Shown: positions 14,561 through 30,000 of the stretch, in pieces
How the letters are laid out: the number at the start of each line of letters is the position of its first letter
How positions within the stretch are numbered: the first letter of the stretch is position 1
NCBI GenBank assembly: GCA_030562195.1
Contig: CM060200.1
Location: 13,082,001-13,146,000 of the forward strand
Origin: Nipponacmea schrenckii
Taxonomy: Eukaryota > Mollusca > Gastropoda > Lottiidae
Direction: 5' to 3'
Length of the DNA stretch: 64,000 nucleotides
The notes under the pieces: generated by a model
Database searches by the model: none
What the model was told of the DNA's origin: nothing
Seen by the model: only the letters and a program-made list of their open reading frames with translations
Position numbers and translations under genes: made by a program

Positions 14561-16201
14561 CAATTTCACATGGGTCTTTATTAAAAGAAAAGTAAAGAGA
14601 CCCTTTTACACGAATTTTAGCATAAATAGATCTTTATATTTGAAAAGAGTAAATTGGTTTTAAAACACACAGATATTTCAAAACAACTAAATGTCACAAG
14701 ATGACTGGAAAAGTGTTAGAAGTAACAGAAATGTGTTCTGTTTCTCGTGGTCATTTGTGAAATCAAAGTTGACTCGTGGTAGATGTACTAAGTTTCTGTG
14801 ACCGGAATGTGTTGTCAAAACAAGATGAAAAACATTGAGAGTGTGTAAAGTCATTTCAAATGAATCATCAATTTTCACTTCGACATTTTGTAAGGTTTTG
14901 AAGAATTTGGTTTACAAACATACGGGGACATTTACATACCTTTACTCGTTGTATTTGTCGCCTAGGCTTTTATCTCTATTAAATGATTGAGGGAAGTTAA
15001 GTGTTAACTATAATCAAATGTTAAAGGTAATGTTTAGATGACATTTGCTATATGATTGTAGGTGTATCACTTTTTCTCACATCTCTTATCATAATAAGAA
15101 TTGCTTTAGAAAAACAAACGAGTCTTATACTTAACAGATATTGGCATTGTAGTCGTATTATGAATAGTTGTCGTTTTAAATATCCGTATTACTTAACGAC
15201 CATGGCGCCGCTTTTAAACCTATTCACCAATAGAAATGGTTTCCATTCTTGTCTGAGAACAATGAACTATAAAGATAACCCCCCTTTTCCTTAACAACCT
15301 TCCAGCTTTATTTTAAAATAATATTGTTTTTCTTCTTACTTTCAGGAAAAAATAATGATATTTCAGTAGTCAGAACGATCCCCGGCGAGACAAGGTGGGT
15401 AGCCATATTTGATTAGAAACCGAGTCGTAGATCTTTCCTTCTTGTTCGACATGAGTTATTCTAAAATGGTGACAGACATTCCAAATGTCGGCAAGATAAT
15501 TTTACCATTTATAATGGAAGAAATATTTCAGTGTTGATTTTGGCAAAATAAATAAAGATGGGGTCACACGATAAGAGGAGTCTTCAAGCACCAAAAAGAC
15601 ATTAATACCACAGTTAAAGTATACATGATATACAAGGGAAATATAATGGTATTTAAATTATTGTAATGGAAGGAAGGAATATTAAGATTTTAATAGAAGA
15701 AATCGACGTCTATATGTCTAACTTTAGTACACTAAGTAAATGTTATATAAATATTATAAAACAATATAATGAATCATATACACTTTTTCAAATATCAAAT
15801 GGATTTCTTATTTAACTTTATTCTGGTGCTAAAATTCTTTTCTTTCTCACAGTTTCCCCACCGCTAAAACGAATTTCTAAAATAAATAAAACAATTTGGC
15901 TAAATACATAGAATCGTTTAAAACTGTAGAAGTGTTCACGACATATTGCCTATCAGTATTCTCTTTTCCGTTTAATAATTATTAAAATGATTAACATGAA
16001 ATGAACAGGTAAAAGATGGAGTTCGTCGAAATATCTCTGTATTCAATAATAGAACAGTTTTGGTAATAATGTGAAGACATTTTCTTCTTTGATAGAAAGT
16101 TACCTTTCTTTGATGTCCTGGCAAAATTTCTCTCGTTGCACACTATGGCGTTGCCTGTCTTTATCAGCCCAATAGGTGCAGAATAGTAAAACTTTAATTT
16201 T
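14561..16201. other. Intergenic, no gene seen
   Basis: Short ORFs at 14687-14878 (minus) and 15052-15294 (plus) show no recognisable domain, no splice context and no extension. No repeats noticed. Confidence 0.5.
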
Positions 16202-16524
16202 TCATTACAGCAAAATTGTGATAAATATTTTAAGCATATAACCGATAAACTGCTGCAACGTTTAGTTGTAATGGTCATGAAACAAGGTAACATCAGAGAT
16301 ATAAGTCTGGCAGACGAACGTTTGGTTTTGTAAAAGGTGACCATTTTTCAAAAAAAAATAATTCATTTCATTTCAGTAAAATTGTGAAAATAAATTTTAA
16401 GCATTAACCGATAAACTGGTGAAACGTTTAGTTGTAATGGTCATGAAACAGAGTAACATCAGAGATATCAGTCTGACAGACGAACATTTGGTTTTGTCAT
16501 CTACGAGATGACCATTTCTCAAAA
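16202..16524. repeat. Tandem duplication of about 150 bp, offset 166 bp
   Basis: Copy 1 is about 16202-16351 and copy 2 about 16368-16524. Shared words include AACGTTTAGTTGTAATGGTC and AGTCTG.CAGACGAAC. The copies differ by scattered substitutions and a few small indels, mostly at the left and right ends. No coding potential is preserved across both copies. The origin of the unit is unknown. Confidence 0.85.
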
Positions 16525-19500
16525 CGAAACAATTTAAAACCGTAACACACTGCTCTTTACCCAAATTCCCTTAGGGTGGGCCTTTATTTCTTAAATAAAC
16601 AATTTAAAAAAAAAATCTTTCGTTTGTGTCTCAAATGTTGTGTTGGGAAAATGAAAAGAATTCCTTGAAATTGAAAATTCCAGCTTAGAGAACATAAAGA
16701 GTGTAAGTTTCACAGAAGGATTTTAAACAGAAGTTAAGAGGTAAATGATCGTATATTATTCTTTACATTGTGACCATATTTCACATTTTACTGCGGTTTT
16801 AAATCTCTCACATCAGATTTCAATACGGCGTCTGCTTTTACACTAGCTTTACATTTTTTTAAAGAAAACGAAATAATGTTTGTTTCTAAAAGTTTGTTTT
16901 GATGCAAACATTGTGTGAAATTAATCTGCTTTAGTGTTAACGCAATGTTTTAAAACAACAGATATTAACTCTCTAAGTTCCATTACCCCATGGCGAGAGA
17001 AAAACACTAACACGAAAATCTACACCAAAACCGTGTTCTGTTTCGTTTGAAAATATAAACCAAAGGCAATTGAGAAGAGTTTTGTGAGTTTGTAAGAAGT
17101 GGTTTACCAGATTGATGGTATAATGAAGATAGATCTAGCAGAATATAATTGAGATACAAAAAGAGAAGCTATAACATAGGTTTGGTTCTACTTGGGTTAA
17201 TTCCACTGGTCCATGCCAGTGTTGAACATCAATTATTGAGAAACCGACACATTTAGGAGGAAATTAAGACAGTCTGATGTAATGAGGCATGATATGGTTG
17301 ACAAATTACCAGATACGCTTCAAATGATCTACAGCTCTAATTGAAATAGTTGAAAGTTTTTTGACACAGTTTGATTGAGTTTACTCACATTACACGAGGT
17401 CTTTCAACCAGTTCATTATAACTGATCACTTTCACAGACAGCGACCACACGTCGGTCTGGACCAATCAAACACCGTGCTTTAAATTCTGGATTCAGTTAT
17501 CTAGGATTGGAACTCATCATACTATCCTCGTCAATTAAATTTCACCGTGACCAAATTCTTCACCATGATACCTTTGATGTTTTATCTCCAGGAATGGGAT
17601 GGAATCAGTTCAGGGTGATTTGTAGTAATGATGACTACCGGCTGATGGCCAGAACGGATTCGCGCCTGACCAGTCCGCCCTAGGACGCATCCCCTGTTGG
17701 TAAATAAGCCCTTGGAGAAAAGAATATTGTTTATATAAAAGTACATTGAATGAATAAACAAGAGAAAAAGAACAGATGCTAGAGATCTAACTAGTTGGAA
17801 GATTTTCTCCATATGTATTAATAATTACCATGTATGTATCATTCACAGATTGACTATATCATTATTTATACTGAAACTATCTGCTATTGTTTCCAGTCAT
17901 TATCACTATCATCACTTCTTTATATTATACTAATTATTGATATGTTGGCAAAAGTAAGTTATATGGAACAAAGCGGAATTTTCCCGTGATTCCAATTGAA
18001 AGAGAGCTCAGAGTGAAAAATTCTTGTATCACAAAAATTATTTGATTGAAACTTTAGAAATACCGTCATCTTAAAGGTACCTGAAGGGAAATTTTGTTGT
18101 ATTTTGTAACCATATGCAATATGTGTAGATGTATAATATACGTGAAAAAAAAATTGACTTTCTTGAATTAAAATCACATCATGCAAACATTGTTTTCCGC
18201 CAGCCACAAGCGGCTTAAAAACTGCTTCAAGACACAATTGCTCATTTGTTCGGCAACTTCATAAAGAATTCGGACCATCTGAAGCATTATTGAGTCAAAC
18301 AAATTAAAATTTGTTGGTGATTTGTGGTGGTTATTCGAGTTAAACAATAAGAAAATTGTTACTTTGTTACAAATCCTCAAATAAGGAGGTCTAAGACTTG
18401 TATTGAAGTACCGAAATGACTTGTGACTTGTATTAAGTTATGTCAGTTTCGAGTCGCTTGATTAGGACAAGTGTGTGAAAGGAAGAGTGTAAATCTCCAC
18501 ATGAAAGACCCCAGGTCTGAAGAATGTTAATGTGATGATTAAGAAAATGTAGTAAAAGAAATATTTTCAATATACTAATGTTGGGTCGTTTTTTTATTTG
18601 TTCACTTCACAGAGAGTTGACTTTTTAAACGGAGTCGCGTGTTACAACAGTAAACAAAAACTTTCTATCTTTGAACATTACCTTCTCAGATCTGTTAGTA
18701 TTGGCTTTAAGAATTTTGACTTTATTTTTTACAAATCATCAAGAGAAAATCTAGGGATTGCCTAAAGTTATTCGTTGGATAAATTCTTTGATGTGGGCTC
18801 GCGACACAAAATCCTGCTTAGTATTGTACACTAACTGTGTAGTAGATGTTAATCGTTTAGTCAATGATGGTAATAGTTTGCGGGGGTGGACATTCAGTCA
18901 AGGGGTTAACGCATACTATTTAGTTGAATATCAATAATTTCATGTGGCATTCAAAAGCTTTAAAACTCCCTTGAAATGATTCTCGAAAACTGAAGTATGA
19001 TATGATCTACATACTCCATATCCAGCAGATCCAGACCCTTTATACCAATTTCTAAATAAAATATTTGCTACACCCTAGGCCTGTACGTGGGAAGATCAAT
19101 TCCCTCCCTTCCCCGAAATTTAAATTTGTTTTAGTGTTTGACCACTATCAGATGACTGGATCACTAAATTCATATAAAAATAAGTTTTGAGGATAAAGTC
19201 CAAGAGCGAAGATAGCGAAAAAATATTGCCTTGCCGATGGCCAGAAAAGGCCAAATTATTCACAAACCAAATACTAGAAAAATAAAATTAATGAAAATTC
19301 CAAAAGATCTGGAAAGAATATGACAATTTATTAAATGTTACTTCATAATTCGAATTTCATTAAATATTCATTAAAATAGTAATGGCTATAAAAGGTCTCT
19401 TTGCTGTAACCCTTGTTCATTAATAAAATTGAGTAGCCATATAATTAATAAAGAGGAAATGATATTGATTTTATCAGAAGTTCATTATGAGTAGATTATT

Positions 19501-22500
19501 TTGTATCAGGACATCTGGGTTGAACGTCGTGAATCCACAAAACATACAGAAAACATTCACAGAAACAAATAAACATCACAATAGCCGTATGGTTTCTGTT
19601 GAAATGTAGCCAGAAGTTGTCATGTGGTCAAATTTTTTAGATTAAAGAAGATTAACTTTATTTATTCGATGACGACTTTTAACATCTGCATAATCAAACA
19701 TTTTTTCAATGAAATAATTTCTATATTTCTATATTTCTTAGAAATTGACATTTTGTTAATTTGATGAATTTTGACATGCCGTATGCCTTTTTTCTAAGGA
19801 TTAACAATTTCTTGTGGATTTTAATGAACTGTTCGCCAGCTAACCATTCAAATGAAAAAATTAATTACTATCTTTTCTTTCAATTATGTTATTTACAATA
19901 TTAAGCAGTTATTCTAGAAAGTTTTATTGTGAAATTTTGTTCATAAGACTTTATTAAGTCAACAGGAAAAATTGCCTTCTAAGTGTTAACCTTGATGAAT
20001 CCTTAATAATATGGTTATCAAATTGTACTATTTTAATCGTTGGAATGAAACGAAGTGACAGAATATGCCATATCCAAATGTGCTATTTGTATGCACGTAA
20101 AGCAGATATTAAGGACAGAAATTAGAGAACCATAAGATTCTCTTTTCCATCTTTGCAAATCCAATTTAAACTTGATCTTGACAACCTAGTGTGTCTGTAG
20201 GTCAAAATGATACCATTTGATTTGATTATTGAAATGTAAGTTGTGGTAAATAAATGTAGAGAAGATAGTAGTAAGCGTGTGAGGTATTATGGAAATACAA
20301 GACAGTAGAAGTAGGGATAATGATCATTGCCTATACTTTATATACAAATCATTAGGTTTAAATAACTATTAGAAATTATACAAGTACGTTTTATTAGGTG
20401 TTCTTCATCAACAAACTCAAACACATGAATATTTCTTCTGAACTGTTACTACTTCATTCACGAAATATACATTTATTTTCTTCCACTGAAAGGGTCACTC
20501 AGTTTGAGTAGTTTCGTTGTTTTTAATTTGACGAAGTTGTAGATTGTGCGTCTAATCGTTGTCTTAAAATGTGTTATTTATCCTTTAAGACTTAAATCGT
20601 GTCCATCAAGATGAACAATTAATATGCCAAATACGCCAATTTACAGTATGTTACAGAACACCATAGAAAAGAAAATATCTCTGTTTGTAGTTTAATTTTA
20701 CAAACCTATTTTAATTAGCCACAATAAAAATTATACAATCGAACATAACACTAGATCTAAATATTGAACTACGAAGAAGAATGACTGTGAGAATAAAATC
20801 TACGCGAGGCATCTGTAGTGCTTAAATTGAAGGGACATTTTGTCAAGAGCTATTTGAAGTCCAAACCAGATTAGAAGATTTTTGTTTTCGCCCAGTGTTA
20901 AGTGCATCTTTTACAAATTGATGTCATTTGGTGTTGTGTAAACATTTATCTGTCAGTGTTTTTGTTTTCGTCATTTTGGATTTGTGTATGACATGTGACA
21001 ATGTCGTATCTTTGACACTTGGATTATATAAATATTAACATTAATCTTGATGGACCGTTTTCTATTTTCTTGTTTCAAGTGCAACTTCAAACAATGGTTT
21101 GGGTTGACAGTCGCACATATGAAATCATCATTTTAAAATCGTAAAGCAGATAGCCATTTTAAAAACTTGGCTAATCAAGTCGAGGTAAGGTCCAAAATGA
21201 AGGTCAAATTTGTTCGTGTGTATCAATTCCGTGTATCAAGAACCAAGTTGTCGCATTGTATTGAATTATAACATCCATTTGTCTTAAGTTCGCTTATCAT
21301 TTCCTGAGAGAAACCATTCAAGCAGCGGATTCTCAACAGAAATTGCAAATTGCAATTGCTCATTAAGTTCAATCAAAAGTATGCCTCTACAACATTTATA
21401 GTTTCTACTTATTTAAGAAAATATAATATGGTATGAAGAAATCAGAATATTTCAATAACATATTTACCTTGTTCAAATTTAAATTGAGTTGCGTCACCAT
21501 CACTAATTGCTACTTTCCATGTTGTAGTTAAAAGTATTACGACTTGCAAGAAGATGTCATAATTGTTTCATTTACTCATTTCATATTATCTTTACCGTTA
21601 GGAAATCGTCTTTATCAATCAGCGCATCGTCATTTGCTATATTAATCAAACATGGTAGCTTTGAAAATGGCAGATTTTAAATATATCATTTATAATCAAT
21701 TATATTCGATGGTCGTCAAAAGACCTTCGTCTCTATTACAATATACTGATTGGCATGGAAAGGGAGATAATTCTATTGATCAATATTATTTCATAGTATT
21801 TTGATGTAACGTCTGAGGCTACTCTACTCCTCTTATATCATAATATTCATTGCTTCTATTACTGGTTTAGTGAAAAATATCCAATAACACGTAGTCACTT
21901 TAATCGTTCAAACCAGCATCCGTATCTTTTATCTTTAATTAAATGCTCTTCGTTAGGCTAAACATTCTCATCTCAACCGAGTGTTTATTTCCGCAATCAA
22001 AACGTCTTTTTCTTCACTTAAAGAGAAAAAGTCATATTTGGAGATTTGAATAACATTGTTAAAGGAATTTAATAAACTCTCTCAAGCCTTGAAGTATTAT
22101 CACAATTCTGTTTTCAATGTGTAAAATAATTATTTGCGTATTGTATGAAAAACAAGGTGATTGCAGGAATAAAAGGAAATGAATTCTTGTGAGTTACTGG
22201 GAAAATATTAGTTCAATGGTAGCGGCATTGCAGTACAATGCTATAACATTGTTTTCATGAGGAGAGATTTGTTAAAGAACAGACAATAAGAAATGTTTTT
22301 ATGGTATAAAGGCAGGTAGAAGAATGACTAACGCGTATATAAACATATTTGTTCGTATCAATGCTAAGGGTCTTTGTAATAAAAAATATAAGGAACGTGT
22401 GTCAGGGTGGGGTGATTAATTTTTAATAGGTTCGATGACGTAGAATGTATTTTTGTCTCTCTTAATATGAAAACAAAGGCATCACTTTTGATATATGCTG

Positions 22501-22920
22501 CACCTAAAAAAATGAATCTGAACTAATATCCTAATCCAAAAATCCTATTTGATTAAAATTGGTTTTGGCAATAGAAAAATGCTTTCAATCGAGAAAATGT
22601 CTCCAAATATTAAGGGTTCTTAATAAAAAATCGTGTACTTTGGGGAACAGTTATAGACTTTTAACTACCGATTGACTTAATGAGTACTTCATACCTATAT
22701 TTATTTGGTTTTCGTTAATTTCATTATATAATACTTTCAGCTCTATGTGGATCTATATGCCGATTGTAGAAAGCAATCCTTAAACTTAAAGGTATTGAAT
22801 CTGGCGAAGTCCTTGTTAACTATATATAGAATAATTGTGTTGTAGCACGTCTGTAAGCAGGCATAACACAGATTACTTCTGCAATACACTTAATCAAAGT
22901 TAATCAATCTCTTTGAACTC
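16525..22920. other. Gene-poor intergenic region
   Basis: About 6.4 kb of AT-rich sequence downstream of the tubulin gene with only ORFs under 100 codons and no recognisable protein. A slightly GC-richer patch at about 17610-17700 has no clear tRNA fold or exon structure. No sizeable tandem repeat noticed. Confidence 0.5.
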
Positions 22921-22926
22921 TTTAAT
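22921..22926 (-). terminator. Possible poly(A) signal of beta-tubulin
   Basis: ATTAAA on the minus strand, about 120 nt after the tubulin stop codon, followed by a T/G-containing stretch. It is the best hexamer I found in the expected range; a single hexamer in AT-rich DNA is weak evidence. Confidence 0.3.
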
Positions 22927-23045
22927 TACAATCAAAATTACGAAATAAAGTTGTTGAAAATGTCTTCGAAATCAAAAGCTGTTACATAATCAAGTGCAAT
23001 TTAGAGAAAATCAATCAAATAAATACATAAAAACAATGACGATTT

Positions 23046-24758
<1,713 letters not shown>

Positions 24759-24842
24759 GTTGGTGTTTTATTGTTCTTGTCGACTTGTAGACTGTGAGAT
24801 CGAAGCTGGAGAAGTGAATATCGTGGTTTAGATCGGACAGCA

Positions 24843-24849
24843 TTTTATA
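24843..24849 (-). promoter_or_regulatory. TATA box of beta-tubulin
   Basis: TATAAAA on the minus strand, 85 bp upstream of the tubulin ATG. It would place the transcription start near 24815-24820 and leave a 5' leader of about 60 nt. Position and exact match make it a plausible core promoter element. Confidence 0.55.
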
Positions 24850-25871
24850 GTGCGTTGTTGTCGTGGTAATGTTTGGTTGTCATGTGGGTTATTAAATAAT
24901 CTGTTTGGCGATAATCCGTTAATCTCGTTAACAGTTTGTAGTAAATAATAATTAGATTAATCATTCAGAAATGGGTTTAATTAAGTTGTGCACAGAACAA
25001 TTTTCATCGAGAACCCACGATCATGGCAATGGTGGATCAACTTTCAATCATATATTGCTATTGATATCAGTGATGGTTTCAAGTAAAAAACACCAAAGAA
25101 AATATTAGACGCATTTTAACCCTCATTTTTTTTTTTACTTTTGAAAGTGTGCTATTGTGCTACATATATAATTATTGCTATTATTGATATGACCGTTCTT
25201 TAAAATTCAGATTTTTTACAGATGATATATTTGTATAATTTGTTATTGTCTGCTTATTGATAATATTTGGTGCTTGTATTCAAAAACTTTAACTTTTCAT
25301 TTCATTGTTTTGAAAAGAAGAAAATGAAAAGGTAAAAGATAAATGGTTTGTTAAAGGAAAATACTTGTGTAGACTATACAATAATATGGAAATGTCTTCA
25401 ACAACAAATACTCTATTGGAATATATTTTCATTATATCTTGAAAGGATGTTGACGCAAAAACTCTTTTTTGGAAAGCAGGCTTAGCTTTCTTAGAAAAAC
25501 TTCCTCTAGGTGTCTTTATGAATAGTGTAATGCTTATATTATATAAAAAATAAAAGTACACGTCACAAAACAAACGCAAAACTAGCCTATTTATGTCATG
25601 TACAAGCGTACTTTTAAAAATAATTACACATAAACTGGGTATTTTGAAAAGAAAACCAATATCTAGGATTAACAGAGAATTAAAGAGACGAACTCGGAAA
25701 ACAGAATCGTTCAGAATGAAAATCCAACTTATTAAAAAAAAAAACTTAGTTTAATGAATATGTCTTATATAATGATTTCTATTCCTTAGTTCTGGCACCT
25801 GATAAGTCCAAATAAATAAATATAAACCCCTTTTGCCCAAGTTATTAAAATTTAATGTCCATGATAAGAGA
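24850..25871. other. Tubulin upstream intergenic region
   Basis: AT-rich, no gene recognised. The minus-strand ORF 25289-25579 has no recognisable domain. Proximal tubulin regulatory sites may lie at the left end, but no specific motif stands out. Confidence 0.45.
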
Positions 25872-26105
25872 TGGTGGTGGTAAAGACCTACACTTTAGTG
25901 GCGAAGACCTGTTTCTTAGTGATAAAGACCTATACCTTAGTAATAAAGACCTATACCTTAATGCCAAAGTTCTGAAATTTACATGCGAAAATATGTAGAA
26001 TTCTGGCATGACATGTTTCTCAGTGGTAAAAAATGTATCTAAGTGGTAAAAGTCTGTTCTTTAGTGGTAAAGTTGTGGAATTTAGTGGTAAAGGCATGTA
26101 CCGAA
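25872..26105. repeat. Diverged tandem repeat, unit about 24 bp
   Basis: Variants of a TTAGTGGTAAAGACCTATACC-like word recur, best preserved at 25880-25970 and decaying toward 26105, where only AGTGGTAAA remains. Confidence 0.7.
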
Positions 26106-26685
26106 GGCAAATATTTTAAAATATCCGAAAAGAAATACGTGAATTAAGGTGTAAATGAAAACAACGAGTCGCGGAAAATAACATCGCTGTTATCAAGGGC
26201 GAGATTTTAACTGACCCTCTGATATGTTGGCATAACCTGGACTATTTATCAAAACCTATTGGAAAAATCAGATTATTGGAAGTAGAACCAGAAAAAACTT
26301 TGATGTAGAGTTCCATATCAATTGTAGCATTGTACTGGTATTTATTTAAATGATATATCATATTAAAGAATGTATATTAAATAAATAATAACCTTCCTAG
26401 TATTGTCATCGATTATCATTAGAACAATACGCAATACCACGACCCTATTATACTAATAACAACATTTTATTTTAACCATAACATAGCAAAACATATTATA
26501 CTAACATAGAGGTTAATAAGTACAGAATGAAATACGTTGCAAGTTGCGCGCAATTGAAACAATACTGTTGAAAAATATCAATATTCGTTAATTCTTAGTG
26601 TTAAAAGTAGGTTTTTTTTTCACAGATAATATTCAGATTTTGTTACATTGTTAAAATGTTTAGTCTCTTTCAAGCCTTATATCAA

Positions 26686-27024
26686 TGTATCTTGTTCCCC
26701 ACTATTTACTGAGCTGTGGAGCTGAATTGGTTCTTTGATGGTACACTAACGGTGGTACTGAAATGTGGAAATGTTTCAGCATGTTTCAATCTTCATAATG
26801 TATTGTAAGTAATGCATCTTATTCCCAACCCATGTACTTGTACTGTTGGGTGGGACTGAATTTGTACTTCTTATAGTACTACACCGGTGGTACTGAAAAC
26901 TGTGTAATGTATCTGATTCTGCACCAATATAATAACGTTGGGTTGGATCTGTACTTTTGATGGTACTTCAACGGTGGTACTGAAAAATGGACAAATTTTC
27001 AAGCTTCATAAAACATTGTAATGC
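26686..27024. repeat. Three diverged tandem units, about 95-135 bp
   Basis: Each unit contains a GGTGGTACTGAAA word preceded by a GTAC-containing segment (near 26751, 26889 and 26972) and, in units 1 and 3, a CTTCATAA...ATTGTAA..AATGCA tail. No coding frame is shared. Confidence 0.65.
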
Positions 27025-30000
27025 ATTATATTTAGCATGTACATTAACGTTGTTGAACTTTCTATATTTTATGGTATGTATATGCGGCCTTGATAAAGAA
27101 GTGGAATATTCTTGATTTGTGTAGTTTATCAATACTAATGACTTTGACGTAGTTCCTTTATTTTTTGTACCACACATTCCATTCTTATTGAATATTTTCT
27201 TTCCTTTCGGCAATCTGAAGAAATCTTTTGATGTTTTCATTGTGCCGATATGTAGGATGTATATAGCTGTGCGGTCAATTTCATTGTATTATTCTATTAA
27301 GAACAATGTGTAGATAGACAAAGATTGATTTGGCTGTCAAAACAAAGAACAGACCACCCTTTAGTACATTGATCAATTGAAAATATCAACAAATATAATA
27401 AATATCAAGTATTGATACTGAATTTGAAGGTATAATTATTATTAATGATACGGGGTGTTAATAAGTACGTTTTGCCCAGAGCATATTCAATAAAAGGTTA
27501 ATATTAGGCTAGACTTGATACACAAAGTAGGCATTGAAACAAATGATGAGCGGGGATGTATAATAATATTTCCATTTTGTCAATAATATTTAATTAATAT
27601 ACGGAGAAAACCACACTAAGTGCTCTCATCGTTTGACTTAACCTGTCTACAATGAAATAACTATTTTTCTTCATGTTTCATCACCGACACTCAGTAGCGT
27701 TTCTAATTGATAAATATTAGGAAAAAAGACATGAAGTGCTTTTCGCTTCCCTACACTTGATGTAAACTTTAAGTAATTGTATTCTCTTCCTCTCAATAAC
27801 TTTGTCTTCGATTTTCTTTTATCTTAGACGAATATTTCAGTGAATAAAAGAGGAGGGAACGAATGTCTCTATTCTATTTTCTAGTTTATCAAATTATACC
27901 GCAATATTTAGAAATTGTCGACTCTGAAGAATAAATATTTTTGTAAACTTCAGATGCACGTAACAAAATACATGACAAACGTTGCCTGTTTCTAAAAAGG
28001 CTGTCTGTAAGAGGCCTTAATTAATTTTATCATGTTTTGGAGTATTTATAATATTTAACTGCACATGTTACAAAACTTCTAATCTTTTTGTTCGGCAACT
28101 ATACTCTTGGTTACGATAATATTGAAAAAAACTGAAATATGAGTTTTGTGGTTAACAAAACAAGTCGCAACAAGAAAAATTAATTTGGCCATAGACAAGA
28201 AAATTCAATTTGAATTTTACATTTATTTACGGTTCATGATCTGAGCGCAGTTATATTTAAAGATAAAGTCCTTTCATAGTTGTTACAATAATTCCTTTTA
28301 GTTCCTTTTAACTCCTTTGTGTGCATATCTCATTTCTCTATATCAATTGCGAAGATTTCAGTTTTCAGGGAATAGTTAAGTGCTGATGGTTTGATTTCGG
28401 TTTCCAACAATAGAATAGAAGCAGATCGTTGGTCATTTAACATTTTCTTTACGGCTATTTCCCATTTTAGTCAGATACGTGTTTCGCCCAATGTTGGACA
28501 ATGAGATCCTCGTCAAACAATGCAAATTCGCTGTGTGTGGTTAAATGAGGCCAATGAAAATGTTTTGTTCTGTTATGTTGTTCATACAGTTTTCTTTTTC
28601 ACCGAAAATGTAAAGATAAAAGTGAAATTTAAAGAATATTCATATAAATATTTATTATCGACAAGTCTACCATGTATTAGAATAATGTTGATTTAACATT
28701 TTCACAACATAAATAGAACTTAATAGATCTTTCTGCACTTTTTAACTCGCCTGAATTCGCGTGTGTTCCCACCCTTAGGGACTACTTTTCTGTATCAGTT
28801 GCTTCTTTATTCATCTATTACGTGTTTGAAATTGAAACCAATGCCCAAAGCCTATCTTTTTCTTTCTGATAGACATTACACAAACTGTATACATAAAACT
28901 AAATTCAATATATGACTGTTTGTTTCTATTCTACAGTCAACTGTTTAGATAAGTTCTGAGAAAGTGCGAGAATGCCCGGGGTGCCGTTACCTGATCAGAC
29001 TGTCCTACGTCACCCTTCAACAGCTACCATATTCCCAACCTTCCCCTGTGGATATTTTCATTACCTCTCGAGTATCCTCAACACCGTCTTTGTGACTAAA
29101 CGGCACGCACATTGCCACATTTCTGATAGTAATTGGTTGGGAATTGAAGGTTAACAATTTAAACCACGTCGTTACAAGACTTTGTGTATTTATTTAAATA
29201 GTTGTCGTTGAGATCTATTTTCTACAAACAATTCTCTCAATAATGAAAATGAGACCAAAACAATCTGACATGATCGGACTACAGAGAACTTGAAGATGTT
29301 GAAGTGATGGCGATGAGAGGTTTGTCAATTTTTCCGATTATTTATCCTGACTTCGCTTTCAACAAACATACACAGGGTAGCCAGGTGTCCAAATTGATAT
29401 ATATTTACCTTTTTCATCAACAAGCCTAAAAACAATATGGCTGAAATGTTTGCTGCGGTCGTGTTGTAACCAACAAGCCCCGCAGGGCATTCCTTACATT
29501 TAAATAACACTTTTGAAGATTAGATGAAACTGCCGTATTTTAGTCAAATAAAGGACCACTCGTAATTACAACTGAATAATGTTGTGTTAAAAGTGTTATA
29601 CCCACCCCTTTTAATAGTTTAGGCACTCGAAATAATTTCAACTACAAGAATAATAGAAATTATCATGTAGACTACAGACCGCACATGGAGACGGTTTTAA
29701 TTCGATAACAAGACACCCTGCTACTCTCACATGTTTCTTTTCTTAAAGTGAGATTTGAAATAAACAATGTTTTCTATATGAGTAATTTACATGATGTGTA
29801 CAAAGAACCAGATGAGAAACTGTAAACAAACAGCGATGATTTGACATGATAGAAGATGACAATTTTAACATAACATGATAAATTGGTTATAAAAATCTTT
29901 TATTAAATATTATATTATAAAACATCCTTCAAAAATTATCATTCACACCCCTTGTCCGTCGTCTTTACAATTCTAACACACACAATTATTCACATTAATT

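Noticed and set aside
17610..17700. GC-richer patch resembling a tRNA or exon
   Set aside because: No acceptor-stem pairing or convincing splice-bounded frame could be built.
29325..29510. Minus-strand ORF with CKECPAG and a GT donor-like site after MKK
   Set aside because: It looked like a possible Cys-rich exon, but no partner exon or family match could be found nearby.
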